Positions 15,155-24,228 of a DNA stretch of 64,000 nucleotides are shown in pieces. How positions within the stretch are numbered: the stretch's first letter is position 1; every line of letters starts with the position of its first letter. Below the pieces are notes generated by a model, which searched no databases, had not been told where the DNA came from, and saw nothing but the letters and a program-made list of their open reading frames with translations. The position numbers and the translations under genes are program-made. This stretch comes from Sporobacter sp942492735 (GTDB lineage: Bacteria; Bacillota; Clostridia; Oscillospirales; Oscillospiraceae): contig OW818648.1 of NCBI GenBank assembly GCA_942492735.1, positions 3,720,001-3,784,000 of the forward strand, read 5' to 3'.

Positions 15155-16667
15155 CGCTGATGTTGAAAATTGTATATATAGCGAAGCTCTTTCTTATTAT
15201 CCTGAACTATTTGGCATTCAATCGCCGCATGCGTCGAATCAAAGCCGGAATATCAATAGCGCAGGGCTGCTATCGAATATTTACAGTAGCTTTGATTTAC
15301 CTGCGGCACTCGAGACAGAAGTAATAGCGGCAGTCGTATCGGCAGCAACTCCGGCAATGATACCGGACACGAACGCCTATTCCACGCGCTTTAGAACGGA
15401 TGCGCGCGGAAAAGCATATCCGCCGCTTGATCTGTCGAAAATCAGGTCTGATTTCCCCATCCTTGACGAGAGGGTGAACGGTAAAAAACTCATCTGGTTT
15501 GACAACGCCGCGACGACACAGAAGCCGAGCTGCGTCATTAATCGGCTCCGGTATTTTTACGAGCACGAGAACTCCAACGTCCACCGGGCAGCCCATACAT
15601 TGGCACGCCGGACGACGGACGCTTACGAGGGTGCGCGTCGCATCATTGCTGACTTTCTGAATGCGCCAAGACCGGAGGATATCGTTTTTGTCCGCGGTGC
15701 CACAGAAGCGATCAATCTCATTGCGTCGTCTTATGGCCTGGCGAACATCAAGGAAGGAGATGCGATACTGATATCCGAGCTGGAACACCATGCGAATATC
15801 GTACCGTGGCAGTTATTGTGCAAAAAAACAGGCGCGAGGCTTAATATCATACCCGTCGATGACAGCGGACAGATCGTCCTCTCCGAATATCAAAGGCTTC
15901 TGACGAGTCGGACTAAAATCGTCGCTTTTGCGCATGTTTCGAATGTGCTGGGAACTGTGACGCCGGCGGAGGAAATGATACGTCTGGCACACATCGCCGG
16001 CGCTAAAGTCGTTATGGACGGCGCACAGGCCGTATCGCATCTGCCCGTGGATGTTAAGGCGCTCGACTGCGACTTCTATGTTTTCTCCGGCCATAAAATT
16101 TTTGGGCCGACCGGCATCGGCGTTCTCTATGGAAAAACAGAGCTGCTTGAAGTGATGAACCCGTATCAGGGCGGCGGTAATATGATATCGAGCGTTACAA
16201 TAGAAGAAAGCAGGTTTAAAAAGCCGCCGCACAAGTTTGAGGCTGGTACCGGCAGTATCGCCGACGCCGTTGGTTTGGGGTGTGCCGTCGACTATGTGTC
16301 CCAGCTCGGACTGAAGGAAATCTGCCGTTATGAGCGCGAGCTTCTCATGTATATGACATCAACAATCGGTCAGATGCCAGGTATCAGCATCATTGGAAAC
16401 GCCGCATCCAAATCAGGCATCGTCTCATTTTACGCGAAAAATTGTGACAGTGATGAGCTTGCCGAGCAGCTTGACCGTGAAGGCATCGCCGTTCGGGCAG
16501 GCCACCACTGCGCGCAGCCGGTCCTCAGGCGATTCGGCTGCGATAAAGTCATCCGCGCTTCTTTAGCCCTGTACAACACGTTTGAAGAAATCGACATCTT
16601 CATATCAGCACTATACCGGGCGATTTCTCACCCCCTGATTTTTCCATCAATAGGTTCGGGCATATGA
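15141..16667 (+). CDS. Encapsulin-cargo cysteine desulfurase (SufS-like)
   Basis: The protein has 508 residues. Residues from about 95 onward are a group II (SufS/CsdA) cysteine desulfurase: LDLSKIRSDFPIL, WFDNAATTQKP, ELEHHANIVPWQ, PLP lysine in FSGHKIFGPTG, and catalytic cysteine in RAGHHCAQPVLRRFG. It would convert cysteine to alanine and an enzyme persulfide. Residues 1-94 are a low-complexity, Ser/Asn/Ala-rich extension absent from ordinary SufS. In family 2A systems this region targets the enzyme into the shell. The start at 15141 overlaps the shell gene by 14 bases; a GTG- or ATG-initiated start at 15120 would add seven residues and cannot be excluded. No SufU or SufE gene is adjacent. 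Confidence 0.92.
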   Translation: MNISNADVENCIYSEALSYYPELFGIQSPHASNQSRNINSAGLLSNIYSSFDLPAALETEVIAAVVSAATPAMIPDTNAYSTRFRTDARGKAYPPLDLSKIRSDFPILDERVNGKKLIWFDNAATTQKPSCVINRLRYFYEHENSNVHRAAHTLARRTTDAYEGARRIIADFLNAPRPEDIVFVRGATEAINLIASSYGLANIKEGDAILISELEHHANIVPWQLLCKKTGARLNIIPVDDSGQIVLSEYQRLLTSRTKIVAFAHVSNVLGTVTPAEEMIRLAHIAGAKVVMDGAQAVSHLPVDVKALDCDFYVFSGHKIFGPTGIGVLYGKTELLEVMNPYQGGGNMISSVTIEESRFKKPPHKFEAGTGSIADAVGLGCAVDYVSQLGLKEICRYERELLMYMTSTIGQMPGISIIGNAASKSGIVSFYAKNCDSDELAEQLDREGIAVRAGHHCAQPVLRRFGCDKVIRASLALYNTFEEIDIFISALYRAISHPLIFPSIGSGI

Positions 16668-16712
16668 TCCATACTAATGACTGAAATATATTGCGTAAGG
16701 GAGTTGAAGAAA

Positions 16713-16937
16713 TTGAAAAGAAATCCGGACAACAGGGACGACAATGTTGAAAATATTCAAAAAAGCATAGACGGCACACTCCGGAATATACGCCATGCCG
16801 ATGAGACAATCCGGGCAACATCAAACGATAAAACAAGGGATGAGCTCATCGCCAAAAACGAACGGCGGGAAGACGCCTTGAATGCTTTCCGACACGAAAT
16901 CAAGGATGAGGCGGATTATCAGAATAAAAAGCAATAG
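16713..16937 (+). CDS. tlp: Small acid-soluble spore protein Tlp
   Basis: The 74-residue product matches the spore protein Tlp: NPDNRDDNVENIQKSIDGT, then NIRHADETI, then KNERREDALNAFRHEIKDEA at the end. Tlp is made in the forespore and accumulates in the spore core. The likely start is TTG at 16713, which begins K-R-N-P-D-N-R as in other Tlp proteins and has GGGAG nine bases upstream; a longer frame starts at 16677. CATACTA at 16670 resembles a sigma-G -10 element, but no convincing -35 was found. A strong terminator follows at once. Its presence implies a spore-forming host. Confidence 0.9.
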   Translation: MKRNPDNRDDNVENIQKSIDGTLRNIRHADETIRATSNDKTRDELIAKNERREDALNAFRHEIKDEADYQNKKQ

Positions 16938-16943
16938 TAAGCC

Positions 16944-16981
16944 AACAGCTCTCAAGACAATTGGTCTGAGAGCTGTTTTTT
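16944..16981 (+). terminator. Intrinsic terminator after tlp
   Basis: AACAGCTCTCA pairs with TGAGAGCTGTT across a 12-base loop, followed by TTTT. It lies seven bases after the tlp stop codon. Confidence 0.9.
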
Positions 16982-17133
16982 GGTCAGAAAAATTCGATAG
17001 ATACTGTATTGATATATTTGTTGTAATATAATATCCTGTGTATGTACAAAGTATATCATTTTTCGGCATGGGTTTCCTGAAATTCAAGGCGTATTACACA
17101 TATTTTGGTAGAAATCGTATGGCGGAGGGTATC

Positions 17134-19212
17134 ATGAGCGGATATGTCACCTTTGCGATGGTCAACAATGCGACCTTACTGCTGGCTCTCAGCATCGTTT
17201 ATGAGATCAGCTATATCTTCCGTTTTCGTCTCAAAAAATGCGTTTCCATATTTAACGGCATTGTGATCGGCCTCATCGGGATTGCGATCATGTCCTATCC
17301 TTTCACGCTTTTCCCAGGCTTGTTTTTTGATACAAGATCAATTCTGATCTGCGTGACCGCGTTAATATTTGGATTCGCTCCCGCCTCAATCGCCGCAGTC
17401 ATGACGATTATATACAGGATAACGATCGGCGGCATCGGCGTTTTGCCGGGCGTCATGGTCATTATTGTATCATTAGCGTTAGGTCTTTTGTTTAAGCGCT
17501 TTACGCCCTTAAGCAGGACGAGATTCCGTTGGCTGAAAATATACGCGTTCGGCATCACTGTTCACATCGGCATGCTGGCCTGTATGCTTTTGCTGTCATG
17601 GGAAATGGCCATACAGACGCTGATTCAGATCGGCTTTTCTGTCCTGTTGGTCTATCCGGTTGGCGTTGTTCTACTTGCGCTTTTGCTTCTGCGTCAGAGC
17701 GAATACAAAGAGGCAATGGCAGTCATTTCTGAAGCTGACTCGCGGTATAAAAGCCTATTTTCCGATAATCACTCGGTCATGCTTCTCCTTGATCCCAGCA
17801 GCGGGCAGATCGTCGATGCCAATCCTGCCGCCATTGCTTTTTACGGCTGGCCAGAGTCTGAGATCAAAAAGATGCATATATCCCAGATTAATACGTTATC
17901 GCAAGACCAAATAAAAGTTGAAATGAAAGCGTCGAGTGAGAAAAGACGCAACTATTTTCTATTTACGCACAATCGGGCTGACGGCAATCCTATTGATGTT
18001 GAGGTGTATTCGGGCCCAATTGAATTTAGCGGACGAAAGCTTTTATATTCGATCGTTCACGATATCTCTGCACGTACCGCCGCTTTACACGCATTGCAGG
18101 AAAGTGAAGAGCGTTTTCGAACACTTGTTGATAATGCGCCGGATACAATCTTTGTTATAACAGACGGTGAATTTGTTTTCGTTAACAAAGCCGGTCTCAA
18201 ACTGCTTGGCGCCTCCAAAGCTGATGAGCTGCTCGGCAAGAGTGGGCTGAGTATTATCCATCCTGATTATCATGATGATGTTGCGCAGTATATGAGCGAC
18301 CTAAGGGCCGGCAAAGCTTCGCCCACTCCGGAAGAACGTGCCTACATACGTTTAGATAATACGACGGTTTATGTTGATGTTATCGTCGTGCCGATCCGGT
18401 ATAATAATAAGGACGGCGACCTCGTCTATGCGCGTGACATTACAGAAAGAAAACATCACGAAGAAAAAGAACAGGATATGGAAGCGCAGCTGCGCCAGCA
18501 GCAGAAGCTTGAGGCCATCGGCACGCTCGCGGGCGGTGTCGCGCATGAGATCAACAATCCTTTAAACGGCATCATGAATTATGCGCAGCTCATATTAGAT
18601 GCCTCCGACAAGGAGACAAACACAGCGACATATTCAAGCGAGATTATCCACGAGACAGAACGCATCTCCGTTATCGTTAAAAATCTGCTTCAATTCTCAC
18701 GGCATGAAAAAAGGTCACACAGCTACGCCAGCATCTATGATATCATTGACCAGACGATTTCACTCGTCAATACAATTATCAATAAAGATCAGATTAAGCT
18801 CGAAATCCGGCTCGATGATAATCTTCCGGACATCAAATGCCGGAGCCAGCAGATACAGCAGGTCATTATGAACCTGATCACAAACGCCAAAGACGCTTTG
18901 AATGAAAGGTACCCGGATTATGACGAAAATAAGGTCATTGAACTATACTGCAGTGAGTACCAGAATGAAGGCCGCCGGTGGCTCCACCTCATCGTCAAGG
19001 ATTATGGCATCGGCATTCCGCTAGAGCGCGGGGAAAGAATATTTGAACCATTCTATTCAACCAAGCCTAAGGAAATGGGCACAGGACTTGGTTTGTCGAT
19101 CAGCTACGGCATCGTCAGCGAGCACCATGGAAAAATGACATTCGAATCTGTGGTCGGTGAATATACAGTCTTTATGGTTGACCTCCCTGTTGATAATGGT
19201 TGGTCGTTATAG
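17134..19212 (+). CDS. LytS-type 5TM, double-PAS sensor histidine kinase
   Basis: The protein has 692 residues. Residues about 5-190 carry hydrophobic segments of the 5TMR-LYT type (SYPFTLFPGLFFDTRSI, then GFAPASIAAV), known from LytS-like sensors. Two PAS domains follow at about 205-315 and 322-440. The HisKA helix has the phospho-acceptor in VAHEINNPL at about residue 471, and the ATPase domain shows NLITNAKDAL, DYGIGI and GTGLGLS. The start at 17134 is preferred because GGAGGG lies just upstream; 32 more residues are possible. An HD-GYP response regulator begins 31 bases downstream and is the likely partner. The signal is unknown. Confidence 0.9.
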   Translation: MSGYVTFAMVNNATLLLALSIVYEISYIFRFRLKKCVSIFNGIVIGLIGIAIMSYPFTLFPGLFFDTRSILICVTALIFGFAPASIAAVMTIIYRITIGGIGVLPGVMVIIVSLALGLLFKRFTPLSRTRFRWLKIYAFGITVHIGMLACMLLLSWEMAIQTLIQIGFSVLLVYPVGVVLLALLLLRQSEYKEAMAVISEADSRYKSLFSDNHSVMLLLDPSSGQIVDANPAAIAFYGWPESEIKKMHISQINTLSQDQIKVEMKASSEKRRNYFLFTHNRADGNPIDVEVYSGPIEFSGRKLLYSIVHDISARTAALHALQESEERFRTLVDNAPDTIFVITDGEFVFVNKAGLKLLGASKADELLGKSGLSIIHPDYHDDVAQYMSDLRAGKASPTPEERAYIRLDNTTVYVDVIVVPIRYNNKDGDLVYARDITERKHHEEKEQDMEAQLRQQQKLEAIGTLAGGVAHEINNPLNGIMNYAQLILDASDKETNTATYSSEIIHETERISVIVKNLLQFSRHEKRSHSYASIYDIIDQTISLVNTIINKDQIKLEIRLDDNLPDIKCRSQQIQQVIMNLITNAKDALNERYPDYDENKVIELYCSEYQNEGRRWLHLIVKDYGIGIPLERGERIFEPFYSTKPKEMGTGLGLSISYGIVSEHHGKMTFESVVGEYTVFMVDLPVDNGWSL

Positions 19213-19243
19213 ATACAAGTGATATCACGAAAGGGATGAGCTT

Positions 19244-20302
19244 ATGGGCAAGGTTTTAATCGTCGACGACGAAAAAAGCATTCGCATCACCTTATGCGAG
19301 TTTCTAAAAAATGAAGGCTTTATTGCAGACTCCGCACCTGATGCAGTCGTTGCCTGCAGCATGATCGAAGAGAAAAATTACGACGTCGTTATCACTGACA
19401 TTATTATGCCGCGCATCTCGGGCATGGATCTACTAACAAGGATCAGAAAAATATCTCAAACGCTTCAAGTGATCATCATGACAGGCGAACCGTCTGTGGA
19501 CACGGCAATACGGGCAGTTCAGAGCGGTGCCAACGACTATCTGACGAAGCCCATCAGCAAGGATATTCTCCTCAAAACCGTCAAAACTGCCGTCAACGTC
19601 AAGAAACTGAGCGATGAAAAAGCGGCACTCGAAGAGGAAAATAAGTTTTATCAGAAGCAGCTTGAAGAACTCGTTGATCAGAGGACGCAATCGCTGCATC
19701 ATGTTATGCAGGGCGTCATCTATCTTCTGACCTCCGTCGTCGAGGCCCGCGACCCGTACACAGCCGGTCATCAACTGCGTGTTGGCAATCTTTCTGCCGC
19801 AATTGCTGAAAAAATGAATTTATCCCGCGAGATCATTGACCTCGTCCGGACGATTGGTTATATCCACGATATCGGCAAAATCAGTGTACCGGCTGAAATT
19901 CTATCCAAACCGGGCAAGCTGTCGTCGCTTGAGATGGAAATGATCAAAATACATGCGTACAAGGGCTTTGAGATGATATCAAAAGCAAATCTGCCGGACA
20001 TCGTCGGCAAGGCGATTTATCAGCACCATGAACGCGTCAACGGCAGCGGTTACCCGCTCGGATTAAAAGACGCTGAAATTATTAACGAGGCAAAAATTCT
20101 GATCGTCGCCGATGTCGTTGAAGCTATGGTTTCGCACCGGCCATACAGACCGGCGCTTGGCCTTGAGACGGCGCTTGCCGAGATTGAACAGAAATCGGGC
20201 ATTTTATATAACGCGCAAGTCGTGACCGCTTGTATCAACCTGTTTCGCGACGACGAATATTCCATCGAGGACGACGAGAAAAACGTACATATACCGCTGT
20301 AA
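19244..20302 (+). CDS. Response regulator with HD-GYP phosphodiesterase domain
   Basis: The protein has 352 residues. The receiver domain spans about 1-120, with the phosphorylated aspartate at D52 (VVITDIIMP) and the conserved lysine in YLTKP. A coiled-coil linker covers about 122-150. The HD-GYP domain follows: GHQLRV, the metal-binding H208-D209 in HDIGK, and HHERVNGSGYPLG. HD-GYP domains hydrolyse cyclic di-GMP, so phosphorylation by the upstream kinase probably changes c-di-GMP level. All key metal residues I looked for are present, so it should be active. AAAGGGATGAG precedes the ATG. Confidence 0.92.
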   Translation: MGKVLIVDDEKSIRITLCEFLKNEGFIADSAPDAVVACSMIEEKNYDVVITDIIMPRISGMDLLTRIRKISQTLQVIIMTGEPSVDTAIRAVQSGANDYLTKPISKDILLKTVKTAVNVKKLSDEKAALEEENKFYQKQLEELVDQRTQSLHHVMQGVIYLLTSVVEARDPYTAGHQLRVGNLSAAIAEKMNLSREIIDLVRTIGYIHDIGKISVPAEILSKPGKLSSLEMEMIKIHAYKGFEMISKANLPDIVGKAIYQHHERVNGSGYPLGLKDAEIINEAKILIVADVVEAMVSHRPYRPALGLETALAEIEQKSGILYNAQVVTACINLFRDDEYSIEDDEKNVHIPL

Positions 20303-20324
20303 TAGACAGCCTAATAAACTACAT

Positions 20325-20363
20325 AAAAAAGCTGGCGGACGACTAAAATCGTCCGTCGCTTTT
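20325..20363 (+). terminator. Probable terminator after the HD-GYP gene
   Basis: AAAAGC and CGGACGA pair, with small bulges, with TCGTCCG and GCTTTT, giving a hairpin ended by a short T-run. It sits about 25 bases after the HD-GYP stop codon. Confidence 0.55.
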
Positions 20364-20371
20364 ATGCCAAT

Positions 20372-20467
20372 CGTAGGGGGCGATGCCCACATCGCCCCGT
20401 TGGCCTTGATCGGGCACCTCACAGCAGATACGTGAACGACGCGGCGATGTGGGCATCGCCCCCTACG
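20372..20467. repeat. MITE-like element with perfect 25-base inverted ends
   Basis: Arms 20372-20396 and 20443-20467 are exact reverse complements. Each begins CGTAGGGGGCGATG and itself folds (GGCGATG...CATCGCC). The 46-base centre has no coding potential. The element sits between convergent genes and belongs to the GTAGGG-ended family also seen at 13.9, 52.4 and 63.1 kb. Confidence 0.88.
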
Positions 20468-20481
20468 GTATCGCACTATTC

Positions 20482-21309
20482 TTATACATTCCCAATATAG
20501 ACATATTTGAGATATCGCTTCGCAATATCCCGCAACCTGTAGAGCGTTTCAACCGATGTCGGGCTTTTATCTTGATATTTAAACCGCGGAAAAAACCGTG
20601 ACAGATGCAGCGGGATATCCGGGTTGACACCAGACAGCCAATTTGACAGCGACGCCATTTCCTCGTCGCTGTCATTTTCATCGGGGATCACGAGCGTCGT
20701 TACCTCGACGTGGCAGCTCTTTGACGCAATTGCAATGCTCTGCTTGACTGTCTCGAGGTCTCCGCTCAGCTTTTTATAAAACGCTTCCGTAAAGCCTTTC
20801 AGGTCAATGTTCATCGCGTCGATGCGCGGCAGAATCTCCCTCAAAGGTTTTTCACACACATAGCCGTTCGTCACCAGAACATTTTTAAGTCCCTGCTGCT
20901 GTGCGAGGACGGCACAGTCAAAGACATACTCGAAGCCAATCAGCGGTTCGTTGTACGTATAAGCGATGCCAATGTTTTCCTTCGGACGCAATTCAAGCGC
21001 TTTATCAACAAGCTGTTGCGGCGACATATCATACGTTTGGGCCGACAGTCCATCAGCCATTGAAATCTCACAGTTCTGGCAGAATGGGCATTTCATATTG
21101 CAGCCATAACTCCCCACCGATAATATGAGGCTGCCGGGCATATAGCCATAGAGGGGCTTTTTTTCAATGGGATCGAGTGCAATTGACGTCACCTTGCCGT
21201 AGTTTGTGCTGGTCACCTTACCGCCAACCGTGCTCCGCGCGCCGCAGAAGCCGATATGACCTTCCTCAATAATGCAGCCATGCGGGCATATTTCACAAAG
21301 AACCCTCAT
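20482..21309 (-). CDS. amrS: AmmeMemoRadiSam-system radical SAM enzyme
   Basis: This 275-residue protein is a radical SAM enzyme. It opens with CEICPHGC and GFCGAR, then the SAM cluster motif CNMKCPFCQNCEIS in GSYGCNMKCPFCQ, later NIDLKGF and LHLSRFFPRF. This is the radical SAM member of the conserved AMMECR1-Memo-radical SAM trio. It is shorter than many homologs (about 330). The start overlaps the stop of the AMMECR1-Memo fusion by four bases, so the two are coupled. The trio is widespread in anaerobes and archaea, and its reaction is still unknown to me. A 4Fe-4S cluster and SAM cleavage can be stated from the motif. Confidence 0.9.
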   Translation of the reverse strand: MRVLCEICPHGCIIEEGHIGFCGARSTVGGKVTSTNYGKVTSIALDPIEKKPLYGYMPGSLILSVGSYGCNMKCPFCQNCEISMADGLSAQTYDMSPQQLVDKALELRPKENIGIAYTYNEPLIGFEYVFDCAVLAQQQGLKNVLVTNGYVCEKPLREILPRIDAMNIDLKGFTEAFYKKLSGDLETVKQSIAIASKSCHVEVTTLVIPDENDSDEEMASLSNWLSGVNPDIPLHLSRFFPRFKYQDKSPTSVETLYRLRDIAKRYLKYVYIGNV

Positions 21310-22691
21310 GAGTGGCGCACCACCTCGAAGCGCTCAAGGCTTATTTTTTCACCGGATTTGATCCCTGCTTTCTGCGATGCGATGGATATCTGCTGCGCCA
21401 CTGTATCGACGCCCTCCAGATTTGGCAGCAGCAACCCGCGTTTATGCCCAGACGTGACAATCACGCCGTAGCGCCGGACGTCGAGCTCCGCCTCCGAGCT
21501 GATTGGTTCGGGAGGTGCCAGCACGTCGACGCTGTAGACAAGGTCCGGCAGCTCATCAACGCGCACTCTGTCAAAGCGCGGGTCTTCCGAGCAGGAACTG
21601 ACGGCGTTCCTCAGAATTTCCTCCGCGATACAGGATGTTACCGGCGAAATGGTACCAATGCAGCCGCGCAGATTCCCGTGCTTTTTCAACGAGACGAATA
21701 CACCGGCCTTTTCTCTGAGAAAATTATCAGGAAGAGCGCCTGGGAGCTGTGCCCTTTTTCCTGTCGTCACAAAATGCTCAACAGAATATCGCGCCAGCCT
21801 GACAAAGGCGTCTTCACCCTCTTTTAATTTTTTCATCCGTTCTTCTTCCTGCTCAAGATACTGATCGAGAAAATGTCTGTCAGCGTTTACCCCCTTCGGC
21901 ATGAACGACGCAACGCCGTAACCGACGCCGAATGTTCCCTCATACGATAGGAGTTCAGAATCGACGCCTTGCCCGTCAAATGCTCCGGCCATAATGACGC
22001 AGGACCTGAGGCCGCATTCCGCAGCCTTTTCCGCAAATTCCGACGAAAACGAGAAAAACCGCAGGAAGTCACCGGATGCCATTATCTCCGTTATTTCACG
22101 GTCAAATTGCACGCCCTCGGCAGCGTAACCGTAAGGTCCCTCCGCACGAACCTTGTGGGACAGGTCGCCGCTGGCTATGAGCACGACCTTCTTGCCTGTT
22201 TTTTCGGCGGCAGCTCTGATGCACATGCCGAACCGGTAGTGGTCAGCCATAGGCAGGCCGGACAGACCTGTGCGTACCAATTTATAGCTGGTGTATTGCT
22301 CATTGACAAACAAGAGCGGGAGCATCGTGCCATGGTCGAGTGCGGCGCTCTTCTCCCCCTGTGTTCCGGTTGGAATACCGGCTGATATCGATATATCTTC
22401 GAGCGCGCGCACAAATTCCGTATCATAAGCCGCTTTTACGGTGATCTGAGGCGCTCTGAACTGGCGCATATCCCCTATGGCCTTATCACCCGGAGAAATG
22501 TGGATATAGTCGGCATACATGATGCTGTGCGGCGATGTGATGACAATTGTTTCGGGCGCCAGGTTCTTGATCCTGCGTGCAACCTCCCGGAATGAATCGG
22601 TCGTTTTCTGTATTTTCTTCTCCTCGCCCTTCCCGATTCCCGGCAGAATGATCGGCGGATGCGGCAGTATAAATGCGCCAACGATCGGCAT
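21306..22691 (-). CDS. Memo-AMMECR1 fusion protein (AmmeMemoRadiSam A+B)
   Basis: The protein has 461 residues in two domains. Residues 1 to about 265 are Memo-like (class III extradiol dioxygenase fold): AFILPHPPIILPGIG, VITSPHS, ALDHGTMLPL and LIASGDLSHKV hold the conserved histidines and aspartates. Residues about 290-461 are AMMECR1, with GVFVSLKKHGNLRGCIGT and the C-terminal SGHKRGLLLPNLEGVD. The domains are separate genes in many genomes, so this is a natural fusion. Overlap with the radical SAM gene makes a two-gene operon for the whole trio. The substrate is unknown. Confidence 0.9.
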   Translation of the reverse strand: MPIVGAFILPHPPIILPGIGKGEEKKIQKTTDSFREVARRIKNLAPETIVITSPHSIMYADYIHISPGDKAIGDMRQFRAPQITVKAAYDTEFVRALEDISISAGIPTGTQGEKSAALDHGTMLPLLFVNEQYTSYKLVRTGLSGLPMADHYRFGMCIRAAAEKTGKKVVLIASGDLSHKVRAEGPYGYAAEGVQFDREITEIMASGDFLRFFSFSSEFAEKAAECGLRSCVIMAGAFDGQGVDSELLSYEGTFGVGYGVASFMPKGVNADRHFLDQYLEQEEERMKKLKEGEDAFVRLARYSVEHFVTTGKRAQLPGALPDNFLREKAGVFVSLKKHGNLRGCIGTISPVTSCIAEEILRNAVSSCSEDPRFDRVRVDELPDLVYSVDVLAPPEPISSEAELDVRRYGVIVTSGHKRGLLLPNLEGVDTVAQQISIASQKAGIKSGEKISLERFEVVRHS

Positions 22692-22779
22692 AATATCCCT
22701 CCTATTACATAATGGTTTTTTTATTAATTACAACACATAGTTTATGCGTTTGTCCCAAATATTCGTCTAAAAACATAAA

Positions 22780-22826
22780 GCCCCGAGGCATAGTACGGAC
22801 CATACGGGCGTATCATGCAACGGGGC
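22780..22826 (-). terminator. Hairpin downstream of the DUF212 gene
   Basis: GCCCCG and CGGGGC bracket a 35-base loop that can form smaller stems. On the minus strand the stem is followed by TTTATGTTTTT. It lies about 63 bases past the DUF212 stop codon. It could be a terminator; a small structured RNA is less likely. Confidence 0.5.
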
Positions 22827-22888
22827 ATTTTAACGGAGCTCAGAGCCACTGCGATGATACCGTTCATCCGTCAGCCCCAGAAATGTTT

Positions 22889-23338
22889 CTATCTTATTGT
22901 GAATGCGATAACAAGGCCTAATGCCGCGCCGACAAAAACCTGCATTGGCGTGTGACCGACGAATTCCTTCAGCTTCTCCTCCGGAGATAAGTCTTTACCC
23001 ATTGAATCGATGAACTCGATCATATCGTTGAGAACCTTTGCCTGCTTACCCGTTTCAAGGCGGACACCCATCGCATCATGCATGACGATAAAAGCTAAAA
23101 CGACAGTGACGCCGAACTCAAAGGACCCAAGCCCATAGGTCAGCGCGGATGTCGCTGCCAGTGCCGTAACGGTCGCCGAGTGGCTGCTGGGCATACCGCC
23201 ATCCCCGACAAGACGCCGTACATGGATTTTTCTGTTGATGATCGCATAAATGATCATTTTAAGAATTTGAGCGATTACCCACGCGGCTAACCCGTTAATG
23301 AGTACTCTATTGCCGATCAATTGTTGAAACCAATTCAT
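22889..23338 (-). CDS. DUF212 / divergent PAP2 family membrane protein
   Basis: This 149-residue membrane protein has four or so hydrophobic segments and the family motif DGGMPSSHSATVTALA near residue 50, the remnant of a PAP2 phosphatase active site. HDAMGVRLETGKQAKVLN near residue 85 is also typical (YuiD type). The family is annotated as divergent acid phosphatase-related and its activity is not established. It stands alone on the minus strand between a HAD phosphatase and the AMMECR1-Memo operon. Confidence 0.88.
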   Translation of the reverse strand: MNWFQQLIGNRVLINGLAAWVIAQILKMIIYAIINRKIHVRRLVGDGGMPSSHSATVTALAATSALTYGLGSFEFGVTVVLAFIVMHDAMGVRLETGKQAKVLNDMIEFIDSMGKDLSPEEKLKEFVGHTPMQVFVGAALGLVIAFTIR

Positions 23339-23445
23339 AATCGCGCGTTATCCTTTGTAAGTAATGACGTCATAATATCAAAATCCAAGACAAACATCAA
23401 CATGAACTATTAACCGTCAGCCGATAGCCAAGGTGCGATGTCCCG

Positions 23446-24228
23446 CTATTGCGCAGCATACGGGATGTCGCCGACACCGTTTAAAACGATTCTCGGCCGG
23501 TAGGGGGACTTTTCCATGATCTTTTCCGTCGTGACGCCTGACAGGACGAGTATTGTATCGAGGCCGCTTTCGATACCGGCGATAATATCGGTATCCATGC
23601 GGTCACCGATCATGGCGGTCTCTTCGGAATGGACGCCCAGCATGACAAGGCCTGTCCGCATCATCAGCGGGTTCGGCTTACCAATATAATATGCGCTCCT
23701 GCCGGTCGTTAATTCAATTGGGGCGATGAGCGCGCGGCATGCCGGTATGATGCCCTGTTCGCTTGGACCGGTAAGATCCGAATTTGTCCCAATGAGCTTT
23801 GCGCCGCCTGAAACGAGATGCGAGGCACGGCATATCTTTTCAAAATTGTAACTGCTTGTCTCTCCGACGACGACATAATCGGGATTCACATCGTTAATTG
23901 TGATGCCAACGTCATGCAGTGCGTTAAATAATCCTGGTTCGCCAATGACGTACGCGCTGCAGCCGGGATTCTGGCGGCTCAGGAATTTCGCCGTCGCCAG
24001 CGCGCTCGTATAAAAGTGGCTCTCGTCGACGTCGAGCCCCATTCTTTTTAGCTTGAGCTGAAGCTCTCTGGGTGATTTGCCGCTTGCATTTGTGAGAAAT
24101 AAAAACTTCTTGTTTTCTTTGTACAACCAGTCAACAAATTCCTTAACGCCCGGCAAAAGACGATCTCCGTGATAGATCACACCGTCCATATCAATGATAA
24201 AGCCTTTTTTAGATCTGATTGTTTCCAT
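23446..24228 (-). CDS. HAD-IIA family phosphatase (NagD-like)
   Basis: The 260-residue protein carries the HAD motifs FIIDMDGVIYHGDRLLPG (nucleophile and acid aspartates), FLTNASGKSP, the lysine in YIGKPNPLM, and GDRMDTDIIAGI. The cap placement between motifs I and III fits subclass IIA, as in NagD, AraL and p-nitrophenyl phosphatases. It should remove phosphate from small sugars or nucleotides in the cytoplasm; the substrate cannot be told from sequence. I chose the ATG at 24228, giving the usual ten residues before motif I. A frame extension to 24297 has no ribosome site. Confidence 0.88.
   Translation of the reverse strand: METIRSKKGFIIDMDGVIYHGDRLLPGVKEFVDWLYKENKKFLFLTNASGKSPRELQLKLKRMGLDVDESHFYTSALATAKFLSRQNPGCSAYVIGEPGLFNALHDVGITINDVNPDYVVVGETSSYNFEKICRASHLVSGGAKLIGTNSDLTGPSEQGIIPACRALIAPIELTTGRSAYYIGKPNPLMMRTGLVMLGVHSEETAMIGDRMDTDIIAGIESGLDTILVLSGVTTEKIMEKSPYRPRIVLNGVGDIPYAAQ

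Noticed and set aside
22780..22826. Possible riboswitch
   Set aside because: The stem-loop lies downstream of a minus-strand gene rather than in a leader, and does not match a riboswitch core I know; a terminator is simpler.
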